Shown here: one piece after another, positions 6,035 to 13,466 of the stretch
Layout: every line of letters starts with the position of its first letter
How positions within the stretch are numbered: the first letter of the stretch is position 1
NCBI GenBank assembly: GCA_035545535.1
Contig: DASZYF010000178.1
Coordinates: 1 to 13,706, forward strand
Length of the DNA stretch: 13,706 bases
Direction of reading: 5' to 3'
From: DASZYF01 sp035545535
Lineage (GTDB): Bacteria > Actinomycetota > Actinomycetes > Mycobacteriales > CAJCIY01
The notes under the pieces: generated by a model
What the model was told of the DNA's origin: nothing
What the model saw: the letters and a program-made list of their open reading frames with translations, nothing else
Databases searched by the model: none
Position numbers and translations under genes: made by a program

Positions 6035-7783
6035 ATGGCGAACCCGTGGCTGCAGCTGCTGCTGTCCGGCGGCTCGCCCGACGACGTCGCCCGGCTCCGT
6101 GACCAGCTGCCCGAGAGCGCGGACGATGCGGCGGCCGCGCTGCAGGTCCTGGCCCAGCTCGGGGAGCGCCGCCAGCGGGCCGCGGAGCTGGCCGCGGTCT
6201 ACGAGCTGGCCGTCCGGCTGACGGCCGTCCGCGAGCGGGACGCGCTGCTGCAGGAGATCGTCACCCAGGGCCGGCGGCTCCTCGACGTCGACGTCGCCTA
6301 CCTGGCCCTGCGCGAGGGCGAGGGCGACGAGGACGCCATCGTCATCAAGGTCGCCGACGGCACCGTGGGCCCGCACCTCAAGGGCGTCCGGCTGTCGCTG
6401 GCCGGCGGTCTCGCGGGCCAGGTGATGATGACCGGCGAGCCGTTCTGGACCTCGGACTACCTCAACGAGCCGGGCATCACCCACATCGAGTCGGCCGACA
6501 AGGTGGCGACCGGCGAGCAGCTGACGAGCATCCTCGGCGTGCCGCTGCGCCGCGGCGCCGAGGCGGTCGGCGTGCTGTTCGCCTCAATGCGCGAGCACCG
6601 GCCCTTCGCGCCCAGCGAGGTGTCGCTGCTCAGCTCGCTGGCGGCGCACGCGGTGGTCGCCATCGACAACGCCGCACTGTTCGAGCAGCTCGCCGCGTCC
6701 AACGCGCAGCTGCGGCAGACAGCCGAGGCGGTGGAGCGCGCCGCCGCGCACCACGACCGGCTCATGGAGATCGCGCTGCACGGCGGCGACATCGACGACG
6801 TGGTGGCGAGCCTCGCCGACCTCATCGACGGCCCGGTCCGCTTCATCGAGGTCGACGGCGACGCGCCGGCACCCCAGGAAGGCGTGCACCACGTGCCGGT
6901 GCGGGGCGGCGCTCACCTGCTGGGCGTGCTCGAGCTGCGCAGCGATGCTCCTCCGCACGAGCTCGACCTGCGCCTGCTCGAGCGGAGCGCGATGACCATC
7001 GCGCTCATCGTCTCCGCCGAAAGGGCTGCGACAGAGTCGGAGTGGCGCACCACCGACGAGGTGCTCGCAACGCTCCTGCAGGACCGCGAGGTCGACCCCG
7101 ATGTGCTGCACCGGCGGGCCCGCTCGGTGGGGCTCGACCTCCAGCACCCCCACGTGGTGGTGGTCGCCACTCCCCCGTCCGAGGCGCTGACGGCGACGCT
7201 CGGCGCGGCCCGGCACGTCATCGCGGCGACCGGGGGGCTGCTCGGCCGGCACCGGGGCTCGATCGTGCTGCTGCTGCCCGTGGACCTCGCCGAGGCGGTC
7301 AAGCGCTGCGGAGAGCTACGCCCGCAGGTGACCTGCGGGGTCGCCGGCCCGGCGACCGGGCAGACCTCGCTCATCGCCGCCTACGAGGACGCGCGGCGGT
7401 GCGTGCGGGTCCTGGAGGCGCTGGGGCGCAGCGGCGAGACGACGACACCCGGCGCGCTCGGCCCCTACCGCTACCTGCTCAGCGAGGCGGGCCGGGCCGA
7501 CGCGGCCGTGTTCGTCGAGGCGCAGATCGGGGCGCTGCTCGCGCACGACCGCGACCGCGGCACCGACCTGACCCACACGCTGGCGACGTTCCTCGCGTCC
7601 GGCCGGCAGCACGCGCAGAGCGCCCGCGACCTCGCGATCCACTCGAACACGCTGTACCAGCGGCTGGACCGCATCGCGCAGGTGGTCGGCGAGGACTGGC
7701 GGACCCCGGAGCGCTCGTTCGACCTGCAGCTGGCGCTGCAGCTGCACAAGCTCGCGCAGAGCACGCGGCTCGATGAGGTGTGA
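6035..7783 (+). CDS. GAF domain / PucR-CdaR-type transcriptional regulator
   Basis: A cytoplasmic 582-residue DNA-binding regulator. After a helical N-terminus (1-50) there is a GAF sensor domain (about 55-215, with the LSLAGGLAGQVMMTGEPFWTSD region at 120-141 and ILGVPL at 166-171). A helical connector follows (216-245), then a CdaR-like central region (about 335-470, including the AAYEDARRCVRVLEAL helix at 448-463). The C-terminal PucR helix-turn-helix is at about 510-572, with the typical SARDLAIHSNTLYQRLDRI (529-547). GAF-PucR proteins sense a small ligand and regulate catabolic or transport genes. Placement suggests control of the divergent Liv-type operon, the downstream catabolic genes, or both. 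I chose ATG 6035 because the GAF-PucR homology begins soon after it and the in-frame upstream extension (from 5930) lies in the divergent promoter region. There is no good ribosome site; a weak CACCCT box 6 nt upstream fits leaderless translation. Ligand unknown. Confidence 0.93.
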   Translation: MANPWLQLLLSGGSPDDVARLRDQLPESADDAAAALQVLAQLGERRQRAAELAAVYELAVRLTAVRERDALLQEIVTQGRRLLDVDVAYLALREGEGDEDAIVIKVADGTVGPHLKGVRLSLAGGLAGQVMMTGEPFWTSDYLNEPGITHIESADKVATGEQLTSILGVPLRRGAEAVGVLFASMREHRPFAPSEVSLLSSLAAHAVVAIDNAALFEQLAASNAQLRQTAEAVERAAAHHDRLMEIALHGGDIDDVVASLADLIDGPVRFIEVDGDAPAPQEGVHHVPVRGGAHLLGVLELRSDAPPHELDLRLLERSAMTIALIVSAERAATESEWRTTDEVLATLLQDREVDPDVLHRRARSVGLDLQHPHVVVVATPPSEALTATLGAARHVIAATGGLLGRHRGSIVLLLPVDLAEAVKRCGELRPQVTCGVAGPATGQTSLIAAYEDARRCVRVLEALGRSGETTTPGALGPYRYLLSEAGRADAAVFVEAQIGALLAHDRDRGTDLTHTLATFLASGRQHAQSARDLAIHSNTLYQRLDRIAQVVGEDWRTPERSFDLQLALQLHKLAQSTRLDEV

Positions 7784-7811
7784 GCGCTCGCCACAGGTCT
7801 GGCCTGCTGGT

Positions 7812-7832
7812 GGGGGAATCAACCGCTCCCCC
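7812..7832. promoter_or_regulatory. Inverted repeat GGGGGA-n9-TCCCCC upstream of the FAD oxidoreductase gene
   Basis: A perfect 6-bp stem (7812-7817 with 7827-7832) and a 9-nt loop lie 28 bp after the regulator's stop. It could be an operator at about -50 to -30 of the next promoter or a weak terminator of the regulator mRNA. No T-run follows, so I favour an operator. Confidence 0.45.
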
Positions 7833-7838
7833 GGCAAC

Positions 7839-7854
7839 GGGCCGGCCCTAGCGT
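7839..7854 (+). promoter_or_regulatory. Promoter of the catabolic operon: GGGCCGGCCC palindrome abutting -10 box TAGCGT
   Basis: The 10-bp palindrome GGGCCGGCCC (7839-7848) directly adjoins TAGCGT (7849-7854). Seven bases later comes the GTG start at 7862, so the mRNA is probably leaderless. A protein on the palindrome would sit in the spacer and block RNA polymerase. Confidence 0.5.
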
Positions 7855-7861
7855 CGCTGGT

Positions 7862-9238
7862 GTGACGATCTCGTCGGGGGTGGACCGTCTCGCCCGCCTG
7901 CAGGCGGCGATCGGGGACGACCGCGTCCGCACCGATGCGGACCTGACCGCCGGGTTCCTGCGGGACAGCGCCGACATCGCCGACCCGGGAGTGCCGCTCG
8001 CCGTGGTCTCGCCGCGCACGACCGAAGAGGTGCAGGAGGTCCTGCGCTGGGCCACCGCCCACGGTGTGGCCGTGGTGCCGCGCGGCGCCGGCACCGGCAT
8101 CTCCGGCGGCGTGCTCGCGGTCGACGGCGGCATCGTCCTGTCCACCGACAAGCTGACCGCGGTCCGCGAGCTGTCCGTCGAGGACCGGCTGGCCGTCGTC
8201 GAGCCCGGTGTGCTGAACGCCGAGCTGAACGCGCTCGTGCGCCCGCACGGACTGATGTTCGCGGCCGACCCGTCGAGCTGGGAGACCTGCTCGGTCGGCG
8301 GCAACGTCGCCACCAACGCGGGCGGCCTGCGCTGCGTGCGCTACGGCACGACCCGCGCGAACGTGCTGGGCCTCGAGGTCGTCCTCGCCGACGGGGCGCT
8401 CCTGCGCACCGGCGGGCGCACCGTGAAGCGCTCGGCCGGCTACGACCTCACGCAGCTGATGATCGGGTCGGAGGGCACCCTCGGCGTCGTCACGGCAGTG
8501 ACGGCCAAGCTCACGCCGCTGCCGCCACCGCAGGTCACCTGCCTGGCGACGTTCGTGTCGGCGGCGGGCGCGGCCCGGGCGGCGGCCACGGTGATGCGTG
8601 AGCTGCGTCCGACGATCGTCGAGCTGATGGACGCGGCGTCGCTGCGCGCCGTCGACGCCTACCGCGGCACCGGCTTCGACGCGGCCGTCGGCGCGGTGCT
8701 GCTGGTGCAGGTCGACGCGACCGCCGGAGCCGAGGCGGGCCTCGAAGACCTGCTGACCCGCGAGGGCGCCGACGACGTCGCGACCGCCGCGGACGCCACG
8801 CAGGCCGAAGAGCTCCTGGACATCCGCCGGAGCGCCTACCCCGCGCTGCAGGCGCTGGGCACCACGCTGGTCGAGGACGTCGCCGTGCCGGTGTCGAAGC
8901 TGGCCGAGCTGCTCGCGCGCATCGAGGAGATCTCCGCCGAGACCGGCGCGCACGTCATCACGGTGGCGCACGCGGGCGACGGCAACGCGCACCCGATCCT
9001 GCTGCTGGGCGAGGACGCGGCCGGCCGCAAGGCGACGTGGGATGCGGCCGACGCGATCTTCCGGTCGGCGCAGCGCCTCGGGGGCACGGTGTCCGGCGAG
9101 CACGGCGTCGGCCGGTTGAAGAAGCCCTGGCTGGTGGACGAGCTCGGCCCGTCGGGTCTCGCGGTGCACCGCGCCATCAAGGCGAGCCTCGACCCGCAGT
9201 GGCTGCTCAACCCGGGCGCCGTCTTCGACCGCGGCTGA
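7862..9238 (+). CDS. FAD-linked oxidoreductase, GlcD / D-lactate dehydrogenase family
   Basis: A 458-residue flavoenzyme of the VAO/PCMH fold that oxidises 2-hydroxy acids such as glycolate, D-lactate or D-2-hydroxyglutarate. The FAD-binding half (about 40-220) has PRGAGTGISGG (73-83), PSSWETCSVGGNVATNAGG (137-155) and GSEGTLGVVT (202-211). The C-terminal catalytic half has EDVAVP (338-343), the metal-binding HAGDGNAHP (370-378) and SGEHGVG (411-417), with LLNPGAV at the end. All family motifs are intact. No GlcE or GlcF partner follows, so it probably acts alone or with a quinone or electron-transfer protein from elsewhere. The GTG at 7862 has no Shine-Dalgarno site but has a TAGCGT box 7 nt upstream. 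It is followed after 3 bp by the kinase gene, as first gene of a three-gene catabolic operon downstream of the PucR-type gene. Exact substrate undetermined. Confidence 0.92.
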   Translation: MTISSGVDRLARLQAAIGDDRVRTDADLTAGFLRDSADIADPGVPLAVVSPRTTEEVQEVLRWATAHGVAVVPRGAGTGISGGVLAVDGGIVLSTDKLTAVRELSVEDRLAVVEPGVLNAELNALVRPHGLMFAADPSSWETCSVGGNVATNAGGLRCVRYGTTRANVLGLEVVLADGALLRTGGRTVKRSAGYDLTQLMIGSEGTLGVVTAVTAKLTPLPPPQVTCLATFVSAAGAARAAATVMRELRPTIVELMDAASLRAVDAYRGTGFDAAVGAVLLVQVDATAGAEAGLEDLLTREGADDVATAADATQAEELLDIRRSAYPALQALGTTLVEDVAVPVSKLAELLARIEEISAETGAHVITVAHAGDGNAHPILLLGEDAAGRKATWDAADAIFRSAQRLGGTVSGEHGVGRLKKPWLVDELGPSGLAVHRAIKASLDPQWLLNPGAVFDRG

Positions 9239-9241
9239 CCC

Positions 9242-10117
9242 GTGATCGTCGTCGTCGGCGAGCAGATCGTCGACCGCGTCGTCCAGGCAGACGGCTCGAT
9301 CATCGACCGGGCCGGCGGCGCCCCCGCCAACGTCGCGGTCGCGCTCGCGCACCTCCGCGACGATGTGGCGATGCGGGCCCGCATCAGCGCCGACCGGTAC
9401 GGCGCCCTGCTGCGCGAGCGGCTCACGGCCGCCGGCGTGCGCACGGACCTGCTGGTCAACGCCGAGGGCGCGTCGTCCACCGCGCTCGCCCGCCCCGACA
9501 GCAACGGCCGCGCGCGCTACGAGTTCTCACTCGACGGCACGGTCGACTGGCAGTGGACCGACGCCGAGCTGCACGGGACCGCGGACGGCGCGGAGGCGCT
9601 GGTGGTCGGTTCGCTCGCGATGGGCACGCCCCCCGGCTGCGCTGCGGTGGAGCGCATGGTCGCCGAGAGCGCGCGTGTTCCCGTCTTCTATGACCCCAAC
9701 CTGCGCACGTCGCTGCTCCGCGGCGACGAGCGCACCCGCGTCGAGCGTCAGGTGCTGCTCGCCGACGTCGTGAAGGCCAGCGACGAGGACCTCTCCTTCA
9801 CGCACCCCGGCGAGGACCCGGTCGAGGTCGCGGGCCGCTGGAGCGCCGGTGGACGGCTGGTGGTCATCACCCGCGGCGCCGACGGCAGCATCGCGCTGCG
9901 CGACGGCGACGTCGTCGCCGAGGCCGACGCGCTGCCGGTCACCGTCGCCGACACCATCGGCGCGGGCGATGCCTTCCTCGCGGGCCTCGTGCACGTCCTC
10001 ACCGCCGACGGCGACATCACCGACGCGCTCACCTTCGCGGCCTGCGTCGCCGCCCTCTGCTGCACGCAGGTCGGGGCGTTCGCACCGCAGCTCGACGATG
10101 TCCTGGAGCTCGTATGA
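9242..10117 (+). CDS. PfkB-family carbohydrate kinase (ribokinase/fructokinase-like)
   Basis: A 291-residue cytosolic sugar kinase that phosphorylates a hydroxyl group of a sugar or related compound with ATP. It shows the PfkB N-terminal substrate motif GGAPANVA (25-32), YDPNLR (150-155) and the C-terminal signature DTIGAGDAF (237-245) with catalytic base Asp243 and anion hole GAG. Length is normal for the family. The GTG start at 9242 is 3 bp after the preceding stop; no strong ribosome site is visible, which suggests translational coupling. The 3' end overlaps the dehydrogenase gene as ATGA (10114-10117). The N-terminus is compact (VVVGEQIVD), as in fructokinase-like members, but PfkB specificity cannot be assigned by eye. 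Fructose, 2-keto-3-deoxy sugar acids or tagatose-like ketoses formed by the polyol-type dehydrogenase next door are possible substrates. Confidence 0.92.
   Translation: MIVVVGEQIVDRVVQADGSIIDRAGGAPANVAVALAHLRDDVAMRARISADRYGALLRERLTAAGVRTDLLVNAEGASSTALARPDSNGRARYEFSLDGTVDWQWTDAELHGTADGAEALVVGSLAMGTPPGCAAVERMVAESARVPVFYDPNLRTSLLRGDERTRVERQVLLADVVKASDEDLSFTHPGEDPVEVAGRWSAGGRLVVITRGADGSIALRDGDVVAEADALPVTVADTIGAGDAFLAGLVHVLTADGDITDALTFAACVAALCCTQVGAFAPQLDDVLELV
10105..10108 (+). promoter_or_regulatory. Ribosome binding site GGAG of the dehydrogenase gene
   Basis: GGAG lies 5 nt before the ATG at 10114, inside the end of the kinase gene. It supports this start and the ATGA coupling. Confidence 0.6.
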
Positions 10118-11112
10118 AGGCCGCCGTCATCCGCCCGGGCGGTACCGAGGTCACCGACGTCGGCGCACCGATCGTCGGCCCCGACGACGTGCTGCTGCGC
10201 CCGGTGCTGTCCGGGATCTGCGGCACCGACCTGCACGTCGCGGCGGGCGACTACCCGCTCGCTGAGTACCCGCTGGTGCCCGGGCACGAGGTCGTCGGCG
10301 TGGTCATCGAGATCGGCGCACGGGTGAGCGATGTCCGGCCCGGCGACCACGTCGCCGTGCAGCCGAACATCCCGTGCCGCAGCTGCCGGCCGTGCCGACG
10401 CGGGCGGCACAACCTCTGCGAGCGCTACGAGGCGCTGGGCATCACGCGCGGTGGTGGCATGGCGGCGCTGCAGGTCGCGCCGGCGGAGTGCGTCTACCCC
10501 CTGCCCGAGGACCTGCCGTGGGAGCAGGCGGTGCTCGCCGAGCCGCTGTCGTGCGCGGTGCACGCGTTCGACGCACTGCCCCGCTTCGCCGGCGAGCACT
10601 ACCTCGTCTACGGCGCCGGCACGATGGGAGTGCTGATGGCGCTGCTCGCGAAGAGGGCCGGCGCCGGTTCGGTGAGCATCGTCGAGGTCCGCGAGAACCG
10701 CAGGCAGCTGGCCGAGAAGCTCGGCATCGGCGCGGCCGCGACGAGCGCTGATGCGTTCGGTCGCCGCGACGGGTGGGACGTCGTCGTCGAGTGCAGCGGT
10801 GCTGCCCCGGCCATCGCCGACGGCCTGGCCCGCATCGGCCTCGGTGGCACCTACCTGCAGGTCGGCGTCGCCGGCCCCGACGTCCGCGCGGAGATATCGC
10901 CCCACGACGTGTTCGCCCGGGAGCTCCGCATCGCCGGGACGATGGCCGTGCACGACGGGTTCGGCCGTGCGGTGGACCTCATCGCCGAGGGCTTGCTCGA
11001 CACCACGCCGATGGTGACGCACCGGCTACCCCTCGCCGACTACGCCGACGGGTTGGCGCTGCTGCGCGACGGCGAGGGCCTGAAGATCGCCGTCGAGATC
11101 ACACCTTCCTGA
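10114..11112 (+). CDS. Zinc-dependent medium-chain dehydrogenase (polyol/threonine dehydrogenase-like)
   Basis: A 332-residue NAD(P)-dependent alcohol dehydrogenase of the MDR superfamily. Catalytic-zinc ligands are Cys36 (GICGTD), His58-Glu59 (PGHE) and Glu143 (AEPLSC). The structural-zinc lobe has Cys88, Cys91, Cys94 and Cys102. The Rossmann motif is GAGTMG (167-172), and an acidic Glu191 near the end of the second strand (IVEVREN) hints at NAD over NADP. The pattern fits sorbitol, xylitol, arabitol or threonine dehydrogenases, which oxidise a secondary alcohol to a ketone. It is translationally coupled to the PfkB kinase (ATGA, GGAG site). Polyol oxidation followed by ketose phosphorylation would be a coherent two-step route; the FAD enzyme could act on a hydroxy-acid product. 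It ends tail-to-tail over the DUF305 gene by 14 bp, with no room for a separate terminator. Specificity undetermined. Confidence 0.92.
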   Translation: MKAAVIRPGGTEVTDVGAPIVGPDDVLLRPVLSGICGTDLHVAAGDYPLAEYPLVPGHEVVGVVIEIGARVSDVRPGDHVAVQPNIPCRSCRPCRRGRHNLCERYEALGITRGGGMAALQVAPAECVYPLPEDLPWEQAVLAEPLSCAVHAFDALPRFAGEHYLVYGAGTMGVLMALLAKRAGAGSVSIVEVRENRRQLAEKLGIGAAATSADAFGRRDGWDVVVECSGAAPAIADGLARIGLGGTYLQVGVAGPDVRAEISPHDVFARELRIAGTMAVHDGFGRAVDLIAEGLLDTTPMVTHRLPLADYADGLALLRDGEGLKIAVEITPS

Positions 11113-11692
11113 GCAGAGCCGACATCACGCTGATCTCCTGCGTCTGCTGCACCACCATCTCCGTGGCCGCCGCCCGCACGTAGGCCTCCTGCGCGTGCTG
11201 CATCGCGTAGGTGGCCATCGCGATGCCGCCCTCGTGGTGGCGCACCATGAGCTGCAGGAACATCTCGTCGAAGGCCGCTCCTCGCAGGGAAGACATGCGG
11301 TCGAGCTGGGCCTGGGTGGCCATCCCCGGCATCGCGCCGCTCATGTGGGCATCGGCCATCCACGTCATGGGCGGCCCGCTGGGCAGCTGCGGCGCACCCC
11401 ACGCGACGAGCCAGCCGCGCAGCTCGCCTTGCTCCTCCGCCTGCGCGACGACGATCGTGCGGGCGAGTCCCACCACGTCCGCGTTCCGGCTGCGGCTCAG
11501 CGCTTCCTGCGCCATGAGCAGAGCCTGGCCGTGGTGCACCGCCATGTCCTGGCTGAACCCCACGTCAACCGCGCTGGACGGGCGCGTCGGCGTGGAGCGC
11601 GGCGGCGATGCGACTGCGATGGCGACCAGGCCCCCGCCCGTGACGAGGAACGCCGCGGCAGCGACGCCGGCGGCGGCAGTGACGAACCTCAT
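11099..11692 (-). CDS. DUF305 family exported protein
   Basis: A 197-residue protein with an N-terminal hydrophobic helix (about 5-29) that is a signal peptide or membrane anchor, then a Pro/Ser/Thr linker (30-41). Two DUF305 helical-bundle repeats follow, each with the family's paired histidines: DMAVHHGQAL (49-58) and MVRHHEGGIAMA (149-160). A Met/His-rich loop (WMADAHMSGAMPGM, 111-124) separates them. DUF305 proteins are four-helix, ferritin-like extracytoplasmic proteins often found near copper or other metal genes; biochemical function is not established. The His and Met content fits metal binding, which is inference. The ATG at 11692 is certain: it overlaps the upstream stop as ATGA and has a perfect GAGGAG site 5 nt upstream. 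The last 14 bp overlap the convergent dehydrogenase gene. Confidence 0.93.
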   Translation of the reverse strand: MRFVTAAAGVAAAAFLVTGGGLVAIAVASPPRSTPTRPSSAVDVGFSQDMAVHHGQALLMAQEALSRSRNADVVGLARTIVVAQAEEQGELRGWLVAWGAPQLPSGPPMTWMADAHMSGAMPGMATQAQLDRMSSLRGAAFDEMFLQLMVRHHEGGIAMATYAMQHAQEAYVRAAATEMVVQQTQEISVMSALLRKV

Positions 11693-13347
11693 GCGGTCTC
11701 CTCGTGCTGGTGGGGGCGAGCAGTGCGGCGCAGGACCCACGCACCGCAGGTCAGGCCGAGAGCGATGAAGCCCACCCCGGCGACCCCGCCCGTCGCGGCG
11801 AGCGACCCGTGCGGGACGCTCGAACGGGTGGACGGCCCGGTGCGGAGAACCGGAGGCTTTGCCGGTCTCGGAAGGGCCGGGGGCCGAGCGAGCCGTAGGG
11901 CTTGGAAGCCGTTGTCGTCGCAGGTCACCCAGAGCTGGTCGACACCGACGAATGCGGGTGGCGACGTGCACCAGTCCGTGCTCATGTTCGGTGGGCCGCT
12001 CGTGAGGACGTCCAGGCCGTTCAGATCGTTCGGGTCGACGACGGGGGGTGCCACGACGAGCGTCGCGTGCGCCGAGTTGGTCAGCCGCGCGATGTTCGCG
12101 GCGCCCGTCTGCGCGGGCGGGTCGTAGTAGGCGAGCTCCCGTGGGTGCATCGGGTCGTGGATGTCGAACACGCGCACGCCGGACTGGTAGTAGCCGCAGG
12201 CGAGCTTCGTCGGATCGGTCTGACGGTCGACCGCGCAGTAGTGCGCGTCGTAGCCGAAGATCCCATCGCCGCCGGTGTCCTGCGAGCGGAGCGACCCGTT
12301 CTGGGGTTGGTCGATCTCGAGGCGGTACTCCCGCGCGATGACCGGCTTGCGCGGATCCTCGATGTCGACCAAGCGGACGCCACCGGTGCCGGCCTCGTCG
12401 ACGACGTAGAGCCATTTGTGCCCGCCGCTCGTGAACGGGATCGTCATCTGCGGGTTGCCGCCGTCGGTCCAGGTGAGCGATGCGACCTGGCGGATCTGCG
12501 GGTCTGCCCGGCGGGCCTGCACGTCGCTGATGTCGAGCACGAGCAGCCCGAGCGGCTCGATGGTCGCGGCGTACATGGTCTTGCCGTCGTCGCTGATCGA
12601 GAAGCCGTGGTTGATCGTCGCGACGCTCTGGGTCAGCAGCACGTGCGGGTGCGCGGGATCGGTCACATCGATCGCCGTGACCAGGCCCCCGACCCCTGAG
12701 GCGGCGTAGTAGGTGCGGCCGTCCGGCGAGAAGCCGCCTTCGTGACTGCCGACGAGGGCCGGGACGGTGAGCGAACCCGCCAAGGCGTTCAGCAACCGGG
12801 GGTGCGCGCAATCGGTCTTGATGTCGTACACGTCGAACGTGAGCGCGCCGATGCCGGGCGTCGCCTCCACCCCGGTGGCGGCGAGAAGGCCGCGGACCGG
12901 ACTGACCTTGAGCGACTCCCAGGTGCCCGCGGCGAAGGCGGGGCTGGCGAGGTTGGCCGTGCGCCGTGGATGAGCGGGATCGCTCGCATCGATCACCTGC
13001 ACGCCCGGATGGTCGGTGGTGAGGTCTCCGGGGAAGAAGCTGCCGAGGTAGGCGCAGTGGCCGTAGCTCGGGTTGACGAAGCTGGCCCCCTCACCCTGGT
13101 AGCTCCCGATGAGCGAGAGGTTGCACCGGTAGCCGCGTGCACTGCGGCCGGACGCGCGGTCGGCGCGCGGGATCTGGCCCTGGACGCCGGTCTCGGGTGC
13201 CGAGCCGGGACCGCAGACGGCGCGCGGGATGCCGTCGCCCGCTGCGGCGGCCGCGCGGGGCGGCGCGGGTGCCATGGCCCAGGCCAGCGCAGCGAGCGCG
13301 GCCAGCGTCCCTGCCGCCCGCCGCATCAGCTGGGGTGGGCGGCGCAC
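11689..13347 (-). CDS. Secreted LVIVD-repeat protein with LAATG wall-sorting signal
   Basis: A 552-residue exported protein from the GTG at 13347, chosen because TACGGT lies 6 nt upstream. An ATG at 13326 would keep the signal peptide, while 13431 would add an unlikely tail. Basic residues (RRPPQLMRR, 2-10) and a hydrophobic stretch (11-28) form the signal peptide, with an Ala-rich cleavage zone near 31-36. The body carries about six LVIVD-type repeats, for example GVQVIDASDPAHP (115-127), LVTAIDVTDPAHP (222-234), LLVLDISD (268-275), GVRLVDIEDPRKP (323-335) and GVRVFDIHDPMHP (390-402), suggesting a beta-propeller. Eight cysteines outside the membrane helix could form disulfides. A Pro-rich spacer (489-513) precedes LAATG (516-520), a hydrophobic helix (521-539) and a basic tail beginning RR, the layout of a sortase substrate. 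The role of LVIVD proteins is unknown; the coupled DUF305 gene suggests joint work at the cell surface. Confidence 0.88.
   Translation of the reverse strand: MRRPPQLMRRAAGTLAALAALAWAMAPAPPRAAAAAGDGIPRAVCGPGSAPETGVQGQIPRADRASGRSARGYRCNLSLIGSYQGEGASFVNPSYGHCAYLGSFFPGDLTTDHPGVQVIDASDPAHPRRTANLASPAFAAGTWESLKVSPVRGLLAATGVEATPGIGALTFDVYDIKTDCAHPRLLNALAGSLTVPALVGSHEGGFSPDGRTYYAASGVGGLVTAIDVTDPAHPHVLLTQSVATINHGFSISDDGKTMYAATIEPLGLLVLDISDVQARRADPQIRQVASLTWTDGGNPQMTIPFTSGGHKWLYVVDEAGTGGVRLVDIEDPRKPVIAREYRLEIDQPQNGSLRSQDTGGDGIFGYDAHYCAVDRQTDPTKLACGYYQSGVRVFDIHDPMHPRELAYYDPPAQTGAANIARLTNSAHATLVVAPPVVDPNDLNGLDVLTSGPPNMSTDWCTSPPAFVGVDQLWVTCDDNGFQALRLARPPALPRPAKPPVLRTGPSTRSSVPHGSLAATGGVAGVGFIALGLTCGAWVLRRTARPHQHEETA
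11698..11703 (-). promoter_or_regulatory. Ribosome binding site GAGGAG of the DUF305 gene
   Basis: Read leftward it is GAGGAG, 5 nt before the ATG at 11692 and inside the end of the LVIVD gene. It is the best Shine-Dalgarno match I saw in the window. Confidence 0.75.
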
Positions 13348-13353
13348 GGGCCA

Positions 13354-13359
13354 ACCGTA
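13354..13359 (-). promoter_or_regulatory. -10 box, leaderless-type promoter of the LVIVD-DUF305 operon
   Basis: Read leftward it is TACGGT, then TGGCCC, then GTG at 13347. The 6-nt gap places transcription start at the start codon and decides between three in-frame candidates. No -35 consensus is visible. Confidence 0.55.
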
Positions 13360-13367
13360 GGAAACAC

Positions 13368-13383
13368 CCCACGCCGGCGTGGG
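13368..13383. promoter_or_regulatory. Perfect 16-bp palindrome CCCACGCCGGCGTGGG, candidate operator
   Basis: The palindrome spans about -21 to -36 of the predicted leftward start at 13347, exactly over the -35 region, so a bound dimer would block or replace sigma contact there. It lies about 84 bp upstream of the divergent lipoprotein start. The binding protein is unknown. Confidence 0.55.
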
Positions 13384-13453
13384 TGGCTGAAGGCCCCATC
13401 CTGTCGCCGGGCCCCTGTGGCGTTGCTCCATGCCGGCGAGCGGCGACGCGACC

Positions 13454-13459
13454 TACCGT
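13454..13459 (+). promoter_or_regulatory. -10 box, leaderless-type promoter of the lipoprotein gene
   Basis: TACCGT is followed after 7 nt by GTG at 13467, and there is no Shine-Dalgarno site. It is the same arrangement as in front of the other first genes in the window. Confidence 0.5.
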
Positions 13460-13466
13460 TGCTGCC

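Noticed and set aside
7812..7832. Rho-independent terminator after the regulator gene
   Set aside because: The stem is only 6 bp with a 9-nt loop and no following T-run, and it lies where an upstream operator would be expected.
7316..9352. 678-codon minus-strand open frame
   Set aside because: It is antisense to the regulator and FAD oxidoreductase genes, which have complete family motifs. Its composition is typical of a shadow frame.
11102..12811. 570-residue fusion of an upstream segment with DUF305
   Set aside because: The N-terminal part is the shadow frame of the LVIVD gene. The true start is the ATG at 11692 with GAGGAG upstream.
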